From NCBI GenBank assembly GCA_947498455.1, contig CANMKK010000005.1:1-64000 (forward strand): 64,000 bases of DNA, written 5' to 3'. The translations under genes were made by a program, and so were the position numbers. The notes beneath the pieces are model-generated. The model made no database searches. It was not told where the DNA came from and saw only the letters and a program-made list of their open reading frames with translations. Source of the DNA: an uncultured Aquimarina sp. (GTDB lineage: Bacteria > Bacteroidota > Bacteroidia > Flavobacteriales > Flavobacteriaceae). Shown here one piece after another: positions 27,228-36,257 of the stretch; the stretch's first letter is position 1, and each line of letters begins with the position of its first letter.

Positions 27228-27845
27228 ATGACTCCCTTTGATATTTTAGGAATTCTTGGTACCATAGCATTTGCTATATCCGGAGCCTTGAGTGCAATGA
27301 ATAGAAAGTTTGATCTTTTTGGCATTTTTATCATTGCCTTTGTTACTTCTGTTGGTGGTGGAACCATTAGAGATATGCTAATTGGTAATACACCTGTATC
27401 TTGGATGCAAGATACTTTAAATATATACCTTATAGGATGTGTAACTATTTTATCTATTATTTTCAGAAATAAACTAGACTATCTTAAAAAATCCCTTTTC
27501 TTATTCGATACTATTGGATTGGGTATTTTTACAATCATAGGAGTAGAAACTGGCACACAATATGAATTAGACCCCATAGTTTCTGTGGCTTTAGGAGCAG
27601 TCACAGGATGTTTTGGAGGAGTTATTAGAGATGTTTTATGTAATGAAGTTCCCGTTATATTTAGAAAAGAAATTTATGCAAGTATCTCTATTGCTGGCGG
27701 AATATGCTTTATGATCCTGTATTCGTTTAAGTTGGATATGAATATCGCATATGTCATTACTACTTTATTTATTATATGTATACGATTGTTAGTTGTAAAA
27801 TACCATGTCTCACTACCATCATTTACATTAAAAAATAATGACTAA
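27228..27845 (+). CDS. UPF0126 / TRIC-like trimeric cation channel
   Basis: 205 residues with six to seven membrane helices built from two related halves. Each half contains the family motif: GGGTIRDMLIGNTPVSW and GCFGGVIRDVLCNEVPVIF. Prokaryotic TRIC proteins are trimeric monovalent cation channels; some homologues have been linked to glycine transport, so substrate is open. It stands alone between trxB (divergent) and fabV. Confidence 0.9.
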   Translation: MTPFDILGILGTIAFAISGALSAMNRKFDLFGIFIIAFVTSVGGGTIRDMLIGNTPVSWMQDTLNIYLIGCVTILSIIFRNKLDYLKKSLFLFDTIGLGIFTIIGVETGTQYELDPIVSVALGAVTGCFGGVIRDVLCNEVPVIFRKEIYASISIAGGICFMILYSFKLDMNIAYVITTLFIICIRLLVVKYHVSLPSFTLKNND

Positions 27846-28051
27846 GGAAATTATCTCCCTCATATATTATAAAACAAAGCCCTTTATTACTTAGGAATAT
27901 ACAATTATTGGCACCCCTTATTCATTTTACGTAAAGGTTTATATATCGAAGAAATAAGATTCAATAATTACCGAAACCAAATGCTCCTTATTTTCTTTGG
28001 AAATAGTTTCTTTTTAGGCTAAGTTCGTACCGAAAGTAAAAGAAACACACG

Positions 28052-29248
28052 ATGATCATAGAACCTAGAACAAGAGGATTTATTTGTCTTACTGCACACC
28101 CTAAAGGATGTGAACAAAATGTTATTAATCAAATCAATTATATTCAATCAAAAGGAGTTATTTCGGGACCAAAAAAGGTCTTGGTAATTGGAGCCTCCAC
28201 GGGTTTTGGATTAGCCTCTAGAATTACTAGTGCTTTTGGTTCTGATGCTGCTACCATTGGAGTGTTTTTGGAGAAACCTCCAAAAGAAGGAAGACCAGCA
28301 TCTGCGGGGTGGTATAATAGTGCTGCTATAGAAACTCAGGCTCATCAAGCTGGATTATATGCCAAAAGTATTAATGGAGATGCCTTTTCGCATGAAATAA
28401 AACAACAAACTATTGAACTTATAAAAAAAGATCTAGGTCAGGTTGATCTTGTAATATACAGCTTGGCTTCACCGGTTCGTGTTCATCCGGACACAGGTAT
28501 CAAATATAAATCAGCCTTAAAACCAATTGGAGCACCTTTTACAAATAAAACAGTAGATTTCCATACAGGAAATATTTCAGAAATTTCTATAGACCCTTGT
28601 ACCGATGAAGACATAGAAAATACAATTACCGTAATGGGTGGTGAAGATTGGAAAATGTGGATTGATGCATTACATAAAGAAGGGGTACTTGCTCCAGAAG
28701 TGAAAACTATTGCTTATTCATATATCGGCCCTGAACTTACAGAACCTGTATATAGAAAAGGTACTATTGGTAAAGCCAAAGATCACCTAGAAGCAACGGC
28801 ATTTGATATCAATACATCAATTGCCGAAATTAACGGTACCGCATACGTTTCTGTAAATAAAGCATTGGTTACCCAAGCAAGCTCTGCAATCCCAGTGATA
28901 CCATTATATATATCGTTATTATATAAAGTAATGAAGAAAAATGAAGTACACGAAGGTTGTATCGAGCAGATACAACGGTTATTTGCAGAAAAACTATATA
29001 CGAACAATACAATAACAACAGATAAAGAAGGTAGAATTAGGATCGATGATTTAGAAATGCGAGAGGATATTCAGGCAGAAGTCAAAAAGCTATGGAAAAA
29101 TGCATCTACAGAAAACTTGTCCACAATTGGTGATTTAAAAGGATATAATAAAGACTTTTTTAACCTCTTTGGGTTTAAAGTTGATGGTGTGGATTATACA
29201 GAAGATGTTAATGAAGTTGTAGATATTCCAGGCTTACAAGAGGCATAA
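28052..29248 (+). CDS. fabV: Enoyl-ACP / trans-2-enoyl-CoA reductase FabV
   Basis: 398 residues, full length. The N-terminus IIEPRTRGFICLTAHPKGC and the Rossmann motif VIGASTGFGLASRI are typical. The active-site pair Y-x8-K occurs in the segment EPVYRKGTIGKAK. FabV reduces enoyl-ACP with NADH in the last step of fatty acid elongation and is insensitive to triclosan compared with FabI (family knowledge). No other fatty acid genes are adjacent. Confidence 0.95.
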   Translation: MIIEPRTRGFICLTAHPKGCEQNVINQINYIQSKGVISGPKKVLVIGASTGFGLASRITSAFGSDAATIGVFLEKPPKEGRPASAGWYNSAAIETQAHQAGLYAKSINGDAFSHEIKQQTIELIKKDLGQVDLVIYSLASPVRVHPDTGIKYKSALKPIGAPFTNKTVDFHTGNISEISIDPCTDEDIENTITVMGGEDWKMWIDALHKEGVLAPEVKTIAYSYIGPELTEPVYRKGTIGKAKDHLEATAFDINTSIAEINGTAYVSVNKALVTQASSAIPVIPLYISLLYKVMKKNEVHEGCIEQIQRLFAEKLYTNNTITTDKEGRIRIDDLEMREDIQAEVKKLWKNASTENLSTIGDLKGYNKDFFNLFGFKVDGVDYTEDVNEVVDIPGLQEA

Positions 29249-29249
29249 A

Positions 29250-29272
29250 AAACTTACTATTCTAGTAAGTTT
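29250..29272 (+). terminator. Hairpin after fabV
   Basis: AAACTTACTA and TAGTAAGTTT form a perfect 10-bp stem with a TTC loop immediately after the stop. The T-run is short (three T). Confidence 0.5.
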
Positions 29273-29306
29273 ATATCCTAGAAATATATCACTTTTCGGA
29301 TATAAT

Positions 29307-29355
29307 AAAGAATAAATGCTCTTAGATGTGATATATCTATTAGCATTTATTCTTT
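29307..29355. terminator. Second, bidirectional hairpin between fabV and the SnoaL-like gene
   Basis: AAAGAATAAATGCT and AGCATTTATTCTTT pair perfectly (14 bp) around a 21-nt loop, and T-rich sequence follows. It lies between two converging genes and may serve both. Confidence 0.65.
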
Positions 29356-29823
29356 TTAATTTTTTACTCTAGTGGAATGCATCATTCTTAATCTCCATCC
29401 ATCTTCAGTTGGTATTGCTAATGCACTTTCTAACCATTTGGCCTTACCAACTAAAGTATCAGCACGCCTAAATTCTGCAAAATTATAATATGAAACCATA
29501 ATAGATTCATCATAATCATCAATAGAAATATACTCCATCCTATTGATTCTTTTTGCTCTATTTTTTCTAGCCAACTGCCCATTCATATATACCTTTATCC
29601 TCGAATTATCCCATACTTCTCCGTGCTCTAGCAGAATAAAATCATCCGTATGATACTTCGCTATTTTTGTAGAATCCACTCCTGCCCATAAATCATCAAA
29701 TGCTCCTTGAATTAAATCTTTAGCGATTTGTTCTTTTGCTAACTTAGTAAATTTTTGATCCTTATTACTTTCTTGCTTCTGGCAAGAAACAAGAAATAGC
29801 AAGCTTATAAATAAATATTTCAT
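29356..29823 (-). CDS. SnoaL/NTF2-like lipoprotein
   Basis: 155 residues with a lipobox (SLLFLVSC then QKQE). The mature part resembles the NTF2-like DUF4440/SnoaL fold: an N-terminal helix (DLIQGAFDDLWAGVDSTKIAKY), HTDDFILLEHGEVWDN, and strands ending LAIPTEDGWRLRMMHSTRV. Such cone-shaped domains bind small hydrophobic ligands or act as enzymes; here no catalytic residues are assigned. Anchored in the envelope. Confidence 0.78.
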   Translation of the reverse strand: MKYLFISLLFLVSCQKQESNKDQKFTKLAKEQIAKDLIQGAFDDLWAGVDSTKIAKYHTDDFILLEHGEVWDNSRIKVYMNGQLARKNRAKRINRMEYISIDDYDESIMVSYYNFAEFRRADTLVGKAKWLESALAIPTEDGWRLRMMHSTRVKN

Positions 29824-30025
29824 GTATTGATATTTAATAAATTATATTGAGTAGTTGTATTTTTTATTAGAGTATGAACTGGCGACTACACAAAGCTCTA
29901 TCCCCCGACAAATATAGAAGAATGATGACTCGGAATTACGTTAGTCGTCCTTTTTAAGTATTTTTTAATACAACTATTAAAGAACTATTTCTACTTTTCA
30001 GAAACTAGTCTAAATATAGTATATC

Positions 30026-30961
30026 ATGAAAAAAAAGCTTTTTGTATTTTTTGCACTCTGTCTTTTTCAATGGATCCATAGTCAGCAAGTAAGTCAATTA
30101 CAAGCTGTTCTTCCCGAGATTATTTCACAATTTCCTAATGTACGAGATTTTACCATCTCCCCTACTCAAGACGAAATATATTTTACCGCACAAGGATATT
30201 CCGGAGAATTATCTACAATAATAAGAGTTATAAAAAAAGATGGGACTTGGTCAGATCCTGAGATTGCTCCTTTTTCCGGACAATACCGTGATCTAGAAGC
30301 TATGTTCTCTCCAGACGGGTCTCGCCTATATTTTGCCTCGAATAGGCCAAAAACACAAACTCAAAAAGAGTCTAAAGATTACGATATTTGGTACATCGAA
30401 AGAAATAAAACTGCTTTAGGTTGGTCTTCTCCTATCAATATAGGGAGTCCGATTAATACAGACGGTGATGAATTTTACCCTTCCGTTTCGAGTAATGGAA
30501 ATCTTTATTACACAAGTACAGGTTCTGGCACAAAAGGAAAAGATGATATTTTTATGAGTATCTGGAAAAATGATCACTATACACAGCCCATTTCATTATC
30601 CACTGCTATCAACACAGATGGATATGAATATAATTCTTATATCGCTCCAGATGAGTCTTTTATCATTTTTGGAGGATATAAAAGAACGGATGGATTGGGC
30701 AGTGGAGATCTTTACATATCCTATAAAAGCAAGGATAAAAGTTGGTCTAATGCAAAAAACCTAAATACAACTATTAATTCGGATAAAATGGATTATTGCC
30801 CTTACTATGATACCAAGACGAACACTTTATATATAACAAGTAAGAGAACTGCTATTTCAAAAAAAGATCGGAAATCCAAAAATATTAAGCAATTAATAGA
30901 GACCATGAACATGTATGAAAACGGTTTGAGTAGAATATATAGTATCGTAATTACATTATAG
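30026..30961 (+). CDS. PD40/TolB-like beta-propeller protein
   Basis: 311 residues with a signal peptide (to about residue 19). Repeated PD40 blades are visible: ISPTQDEIYFTA, MFSPDGSRLYFASNRP, SVSSNGNLYYTSTG, IAPDESFIIFGGYK and YYDTKTNTLYITSKR. These form a six-bladed propeller of the WD40-like type found in TolB and in periplasmic sensor proteins. Binding function, partner unknown. Monocistronic as far as visible. Confidence 0.82.
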   Translation: MKKKLFVFFALCLFQWIHSQQVSQLQAVLPEIISQFPNVRDFTISPTQDEIYFTAQGYSGELSTIIRVIKKDGTWSDPEIAPFSGQYRDLEAMFSPDGSRLYFASNRPKTQTQKESKDYDIWYIERNKTALGWSSPINIGSPINTDGDEFYPSVSSNGNLYYTSTGSGTKGKDDIFMSIWKNDHYTQPISLSTAINTDGYEYNSYIAPDESFIIFGGYKRTDGLGSGDLYISYKSKDKSWSNAKNLNTTINSDKMDYCPYYDTKTNTLYITSKRTAISKKDRKSKNIKQLIETMNMYENGLSRIYSIVITL

Positions 30962-31004
30962 TATTTTATCCTAATATCACCTTCATTAATAAAAGCTAAT
31001 ACAG

Positions 31005-31012
31005 TATATTTG
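31005..31012 (+). promoter_or_regulatory. -7 promoter box for the CNGKC protein gene
   Basis: TATATTTG, an exact TAnnTTTG match. It lies only 8 nt before the TTG at 31021, so transcription would begin almost on that codon; the in-frame TTG at 31036 would fit a normal leader better. Confidence 0.5.
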
Positions 31013-31020
31013 CGTCAAAT

Positions 31021-31425
31021 TTGATATCTCCACAATTGAGAATACTTTTTTCTATATTATTATTCACTGCCTTTGCCCTAAGACCTGCAATAGAAGTTAG
31101 TACGGTAATGTATTATCAGTTGAATATTGATACAATTATAGAAAAATATTGTGTCAATAAAGAAAGACCAAAATTAAACTGTAATGGAAAATGTTATTTA
31201 ATGAGTCAAATGAAGATGAGTAATCAAGATTCATCAGAAAAGTCTCAAAATAAATTAATTACAGAAGCTTTTATCCCTCTCTTTTTTCAAGATTACACTA
31301 TCAAAATTGATAATGAGACTTCTTTATTTTTAGAATTTCAGAAGTATTGGAAACCTTTTTATTTACATTTAGAGAACACCTCTAATACAATAGATCAACC
31401 ACCTGAAGGTAGTCCATTCATATAA
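31021..31425 (+). CDS. Small membrane-anchored protein with CVNKxRPxLNCNGKC motif
   Basis: At most 134 residues from TTG 31021; an alternative TTG at 31036 gives a protein beginning MRILFSILLFTAF and better fits the promoter. After one hydrophobic segment there is the cysteine-rich YCVNKERPKLNCNGKCYL, giving three cysteines in C-x9-C-x3-C spacing. From memory, such short proteins occur next to TonB siderophore receptors in Bacteroidetes. The cysteines could bind metal (inference). The TonB receptor and PepSY genes downstream fit an iron role. Confidence 0.7.
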   Translation: MISPQLRILFSILLFTAFALRPAIEVSTVMYYQLNIDTIIEKYCVNKERPKLNCNGKCYLMSQMKMSNQDSSEKSQNKLITEAFIPLFFQDYTIKIDNETSLFLEFQKYWKPFYLHLENTSNTIDQPPEGSPFI

Positions 31426-31535
31426 TCATCTTTAGGATATTTCACACCAAATAAATTCTGAAAATAGGCTAAAAATGCGAAATTACTTTTTTCTCCTTTG
31501 AAACGGTAAAATTCTTGCATTACTATAGTTATGGT

Positions 31536-31551
31536 TTCATTTTAAAATGAA
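31536..31551. promoter_or_regulatory. 16-bp perfect palindrome upstream of the TonB receptor
   Basis: TTCATTTTAAAATGAA is fully self-complementary and lies in the 593-nt spacer between the CNGKC gene and the TonB receptor. It could be an operator for an iron-dependent regulator; no family can be assigned from sequence alone. Confidence 0.4.
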
Positions 31552-31607
31552 GCAAAAAGGAAAACAAGGTGTTTTATAACAGGAAATCTTAAAGGTAAAT
31601 AGTATTA

Positions 31608-31769
31608 ATACCATTTGTCATTTGAATTTACCGTAATAAAATGTTCTTTTTTGCGCCTCAATTTCAGAATAAAAATAAACCGTAGCCCAGCTATGCTTAA
31701 TTTTTCTTCTTCATTGAAACAAAAAAATCTTTATTTTCTTTTCCTGTAAATTCAAACAACAACTGGTAT
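31608..31769. mobile_element. MITE-like element with 26-bp terminal inverted repeats
   Basis: ATACCATTTGTCATTTGAAT (31608, continuing TTACCG to 31633) pairs with the inverted end CTGTAAATTCAAACAACAAC (31744, ending TGGTAT at 31769), with few mismatches. The 162-bp element contains no reading frame. The ATACC/GGTAT ends match those of the elements at 24673, 43247 and 57940. It lies in the long spacer 31426-32018. Confidence 0.65.
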
Positions 31770-32018
31770 AAAATCATAGAATAAACGGAAGTTTAAAAGA
31801 TAGCTACACTTAGTACCCGAAGCATCACTACCTCTATTCCAAAATATGAATAGTGTACAGCTTCGAAATACAGAAATAGTAGGATTACAATACGTCTTAT
31901 AATTATAAAAAACACAAATGATTTTGAAGTAATACTATGGTAATTCAGGAAATTACCTAAAAACACATGTAAACTTCTTTTTCATCTCTAGACAGAAACC
32001 AACTTTACAAATAGTCAC

Positions 32019-34352
32019 ATGAAAAATAATATAGTTCTAGCCTTTTTCCTATATATAGGAATTGTTAGTTACGCACAAAAGAATTATCAAGGAAAAATAG
32101 TCGATAATTCAAATAATCCATTATTGGGAGCAACAATTACAGAGACTAATAACACTTCTAATACTGTTATGAGTTCTACAGAAGGATATTTCAGTATTAC
32201 ACTGAATTCTTCTAATGAAATAACAGTAAGCTTTTTAGGATATATCACAAGAAATATAAAATTATCTGCATCAAATACTATTATCAGGCTAACAGAAGAT
32301 AATGTTGTATTAGAAGAAGTATTGGTTACTTCTGCCAGTAGGGAAATTCAAAAAAGATCTGAAATACCAGGATCCATTTCTTCTATTTCTACCAAAACTA
32401 TCAAAGAAACAAAAGCCTTTGGAATTGATCAATTAGTAAATCAAGTACCGGGAGTTTTTATGTCTACCTCTCGGGCAGCCAGTAATGAGCAGCATTTTAT
32501 GGCAGTACGTTCTCCAATATCTACCAAAGCACTATTTTTATATTTAGAAGATGGATTACAAATACGCCCTACTTCAGTATTTAATCACAACGCTTTACTA
32601 GAAATGAATGATATTTCTTATAGACGCATAGAAGTATTAAAAGGTCCTGCCTCCAGTATCTATGGTAGTGAATCTATAGGAGGAAGTTTTAATTTTATTA
32701 CTAAGAATCCAACAGAAAAGCTTAGCGGAAGTATTGGATTTCAAACGAATGACATTGGGCTAACTCGTTATGAATTTGAAGTTTCGGATACAACCAATGA
32801 TACATTTGGATTTTATGTTGGAGGGCACCATGTGAAAAGAAAAGATGGCCCTATTGAACATAGTGATTATGAAAAATTCGCTTTAACATTTAAGACCGTA
32901 TTTGATTTTTCTACCACAACAAAATGGACCACTGTTCTGGATATCGTGGATTATAGATCTGATATGAGTGGTTCTCTTAGTGAATCTGATTATCAAGGAG
33001 GGAATTACGAAAGTGATCAAACATTTACAGAAAGAGAAGCTTTAGCCTTTAGAATGCGAAGTACACTCGATAAATTCTGGAATGATAAAAACAAAACATC
33101 TTTTAATTTTGTATATCGAGATAACAAAATGAATCAAAACCCATCTTATAGAATCCGTCAATTCAGAAATCAAGGGCAATTAACTGGGTTTGGTTCTGGT
33201 GAGATTAACTCTAATCAATTTAAAAGTTTTGTTGGTTTGATCCAACATAAACTAGATTTTAATTTTTCAAATTCATCATTAATTATAGGAGCTACTGGAG
33301 ATTTCTCTCCACAAACCTATCTTGCAGAAACCACCAATGTTATAGTAGATACAGATACCGGAAGAAATACCGATTTCAGTATTAATACTGGAGATTTTAT
33401 TCTTAATTATGAGGCGGATATTTTTAATTATGCCGGGTTTTTCCAATATGAAATAACTCCCTTAGAGTCCCTAAAAATAACTGCTGCACTTAGATATGAC
33501 GGTTTCGAGTATACTTATGACAACCAGACGGATGGTGTTGTGGGTGTTGATGACTCTGTTGATACTTATAATAATTTAACACCAAAGCTTGGTCTTAATT
33601 ATAATTTTTCCAGTACCACTGGTGTATATGCCAATTATTCTCAAGGGTTTGCTCCTCCACAAGTTTCTACATTATATCGCAATAGAAATGAATTGCAAGG
33701 AATAAAACCAAGTAGTTATGATAATTATGAAATCGGTGGATACTATTCCATTCCTTCTAAACTAAAACTGGACGCAGCCATTTATCTATTAGCAGGAAAA
33801 AACACATTAATTACACAACGTGATGATAATGATAATTTCTTTAATACTAATGCAGGAAAAACAAGGTCATATGGAATTGAATATGGTATTACCTGGAATC
33901 CAATAAAAGATCTATCCGTTACTCATAATGGTAGTTATGCAAAACATGAATATGTAGTGTTTTTTGATAATGGTATTGATTATTCTGATACCGAAAGAGA
34001 AACAGCTCCTAACCTATTGGGAACCTCATTAATTACCTATCGTAAGAATTTCAATGATTTTGTTTTTAGTGTAACGGCAGAACATGAACTTGTAGGCTCT
34101 TATAATACCAGTTTCGAAAATCAGGCAGAAACTGATGCTGGTGATTTTACTACCTCCATATATGACGGTCATAATGTCTTTAATCTTAGAGCATCAATTT
34201 CTTATAAAGATTTTGAAATATGGGGACATGCTTTAAATATTCTTGATGAGTTATATGCCGCCAGAGCCTCTTATAATAGATTTAGAGGAGAGAACAGTTA
34301 TACCATAGGAAACCCAAGAGCATTTCATATTGGGCTTAGATATAATTTTTAA
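32019..34352 (+). CDS. TonB-dependent receptor, probably siderophore/iron
   Basis: 777 residues. Signal peptide to about residue 19 (SYAQ), CarboxypepD_reg-like domain (20-95, NNPLLGATITETN), plug domain (about 110-225, LVNQVPGVFMSTSR, RRIEVLKGPASSIYGSESIGG) and a barrel ending in the aromatic signature AFHIGLRYNF. The plug motifs resemble those of ferric-siderophore and heme receptors. The next gene encodes a PepSY membrane protein, a common companion of siderophore receptors. The ligand is inferred only. Confidence 0.9.
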   Translation: MKNNIVLAFFLYIGIVSYAQKNYQGKIVDNSNNPLLGATITETNNTSNTVMSSTEGYFSITLNSSNEITVSFLGYITRNIKLSASNTIIRLTEDNVVLEEVLVTSASREIQKRSEIPGSISSISTKTIKETKAFGIDQLVNQVPGVFMSTSRAASNEQHFMAVRSPISTKALFLYLEDGLQIRPTSVFNHNALLEMNDISYRRIEVLKGPASSIYGSESIGGSFNFITKNPTEKLSGSIGFQTNDIGLTRYEFEVSDTTNDTFGFYVGGHHVKRKDGPIEHSDYEKFALTFKTVFDFSTTTKWTTVLDIVDYRSDMSGSLSESDYQGGNYESDQTFTEREALAFRMRSTLDKFWNDKNKTSFNFVYRDNKMNQNPSYRIRQFRNQGQLTGFGSGEINSNQFKSFVGLIQHKLDFNFSNSSLIIGATGDFSPQTYLAETTNVIVDTDTGRNTDFSINTGDFILNYEADIFNYAGFFQYEITPLESLKITAALRYDGFEYTYDNQTDGVVGVDDSVDTYNNLTPKLGLNYNFSSTTGVYANYSQGFAPPQVSTLYRNRNELQGIKPSSYDNYEIGGYYSIPSKLKLDAAIYLLAGKNTLITQRDDNDNFFNTNAGKTRSYGIEYGITWNPIKDLSVTHNGSYAKHEYVVFFDNGIDYSDTERETAPNLLGTSLITYRKNFNDFVFSVTAEHELVGSYNTSFENQAETDAGDFTTSIYDGHNVFNLRASISYKDFEIWGHALNILDELYAARASYNRFRGENSYTIGNPRAFHIGLRYNF

Positions 34353-34369
34353 TACATAATCCAAAATAA

Positions 34370-34408
34370 GTTCGATAAGAAAAAGGATATGCCTATTTCT
34401 TATCGAAC
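34370..34408. terminator. Perfect 13-bp inverted repeat between TonB receptor and PepSY gene
   Basis: GTTCGATAAGAAA (34370-34382) and TTTCTTATCGAAC (34396-34408) pair perfectly around 13 nt. The hairpin could attenuate transcription between receptor and PepSY gene or cap the receptor mRNA. No T-run follows directly. Confidence 0.5.
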
Positions 34409-34456
34409 GTATCATACCAATTCTTAGACGAAATCGTATGACAAATCAGATATACC

Positions 34457-35701
34457 ATGAAAAAGAATGAAATACTTAATAAATGGCTATGGAAATGGCA
34501 TTTTATTGCCGGACTAATTTCTCTTCCATTTATTCTTATCCTCTCAGTAACAGGAATTATCTATTTATTCAAGGCTGAGTATGAACAACCCCGACAAAAA
34601 CATATCAAGGAGGTAGTAGCACAAGGAACACCTATTTCGTTTCAGGAGCAATGGGAAATTGCTAATAAAAATACCACCAAGAAACCTAACTCTATGGTAA
34701 TACCAACCGCTCCTACAGAAGCATCAGAATTTATCTCTGGAAGATTTGGAGGGAAAACAAGTCTATTTGTAAATCCATATACAGGAAATGTAACCGGACA
34801 AGTTATTCCTAAGACATCATTAATGTTTAAAGTACGTAAACTCCACGGAGAATTATTATTAGGAAAATTTGGCACTAAAATAATTGAGCTTATCGCTAGT
34901 TGGATGGTAGTGCTAATAATTACAGGTTTATATGTATGGTGGCCTGGCAAAGGATGGAAACTTAAAGGTTTCTTTATTCCCAGAATTAACATAGATCGCA
35001 GAACGTTATTTAGAGATATACATGCCATTACAGGATTTTGGTTTTCTATCCTCTTATTAATGACCCTTGCAGGAGGACTTCCCTGGACTGATGTATTCGG
35101 TTCTAATTTTAAACAAATTCAAAAAATAACGAATACCGGATACCCATCTTCCTGGCAGGGAAAACAATTGCAATCACAATTGCAATCAGAACCATTATCG
35201 TTAGATCAAATGGTTGTCACAGCTAATGCCTTAGCATTATCAGGAGATGTCATGGTTCATTTTCCAAAAGGCCCAAAAGGAGTATTTAGCGTCTCTAATA
35301 TCAACCCTTCTGACTTGGAATCCCAGAAAATGTTCCATTTTGATCAATATACGGGTAAACAAGTTGTGGAAAACACTTGGGATGATGTGGGTATATTAAT
35401 GAGAGGAAGAATGTGGTTTATGGCTTTTCATCAAGGTGAATTTGGACTATGGAATTGGGTATTAATGTTATGTGTAGCCATAGCGCTCACTATTATGTCC
35501 ATTTCGGCAATCATATCCTACATATTAAGAAAACGAAAAGGCAATTGGGGGGTACCTAAAGTTCCTACTTCTTTTAAGGTAGGATACGGAATCGTTTCCC
35601 TACTTATTATCGTTTCTATTATATTTCCACTATTTGGAGTTAGTTTGTTATTAATTATTGGTTTTGAGTATTTTAGAAAACGATCTGCAAAAAAAATGTA
35701 A
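34457..35701 (+). CDS. PepSY-associated transmembrane protein
   Basis: 414 residues. Four membrane helices (about 15-37, 143-163, 193-215, 335-358 and a last pair 375-410) and two PepSY-like periplasmic regions are typical: WKWHFIAGLISLPFILILS, RKLHGELLLGKFGTKIIELIASW, RDIHAITGFWFSILLLMTLAGG. Conserved histidines at the membrane surface suggest heme or metal handling. The family includes FhuF-like and viuB-like iron reductase components; it usually sits next to siderophore receptors, as here. Confidence 0.88.
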   Translation: MKKNEILNKWLWKWHFIAGLISLPFILILSVTGIIYLFKAEYEQPRQKHIKEVVAQGTPISFQEQWEIANKNTTKKPNSMVIPTAPTEASEFISGRFGGKTSLFVNPYTGNVTGQVIPKTSLMFKVRKLHGELLLGKFGTKIIELIASWMVVLIITGLYVWWPGKGWKLKGFFIPRINIDRRTLFRDIHAITGFWFSILLLMTLAGGLPWTDVFGSNFKQIQKITNTGYPSSWQGKQLQSQLQSEPLSLDQMVVTANALALSGDVMVHFPKGPKGVFSVSNINPSDLESQKMFHFDQYTGKQVVENTWDDVGILMRGRMWFMAFHQGEFGLWNWVLMLCVAIALTIMSISAIISYILRKRKGNWGVPKVPTSFKVGYGIVSLLIIVSIIFPLFGVSLLLIIGFEYFRKRSAKKM

Positions 35702-35747
35702 TACATTCAGATTAAAAAAATTGATATGCTATTATCTCAAAAAACAA

Positions 35748-35755
35748 TACATTTG
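35748..35755 (+). promoter_or_regulatory. -7 promoter box for the lipoprotein at 35779
   Basis: TACATTTG matches TAnnTTTG, 24 nt before the ATG. A TTG at 35721-35723 is 24 nt upstream, slightly beyond the usual spacing. Confidence 0.45.
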
Positions 35756-35778
35756 AACTATTCTAAAACATATGCATC

Positions 35779-36219
35779 ATGAAAAAGACTAAATTTTATA
35801 TTTTCCTAGCTATTATTGGGCTTGTCCTTAACTCTTCTTGTAATCAATTATCTCCAGAAGAAAAAGAATACGATGCCTTAATGCAAAAAATAATTGATGT
35901 TCACGATGAGGTAATGCCTAAAATGGGAGAAATGAGTTCTCTTATAAAAAACCTTGAATCCAAAATAGACACTTCCTCAGTGGGGCAATTACATGCAAAG
36001 GCTCAAAACGATTTAAAGGGATCTTATGACTTTATGATGGATTGGATGAGTGATTTTAGTGCTAAATTTCCTCATAACGAAAAAATCACTTCTGATGATA
36101 AAGAAAAGTTTACTACCAAAATGAAGTTGTTAAAAGAAGAAGAATTGGAGGTTAACAAATTAAAAAAAGAAATTAATGCTAGTATTGATCAGGCAAAAAA
36201 ACTTTTAGAAAAACCTTAA
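35779..36219 (+). CDS. Small helical lipoprotein
   Basis: 146 residues with a lipobox (GLVLNSSC then NQLS). The mature part is charged and helical with coiled-coil character (DALMQKIIDVHDEVMPKMGE, LKLLKEEELEVNKLKKEINA). Proteins with this look are annotated in flavobacteria as viral A-type inclusion protein-like; the name carries no functional meaning. It has its own promoter box and is followed by the transglutaminase-like gene. Confidence 0.75.
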   Translation: MKKTKFYIFLAIIGLVLNSSCNQLSPEEKEYDALMQKIIDVHDEVMPKMGEMSSLIKNLESKIDTSSVGQLHAKAQNDLKGSYDFMMDWMSDFSAKFPHNEKITSDDKEKFTTKMKLLKEEELEVNKLKKEINASIDQAKKLLEKP

Positions 36220-36257
36220 AGCTCTTCTTATTCGCTATAAAGTAAGAATTCAGAGAT

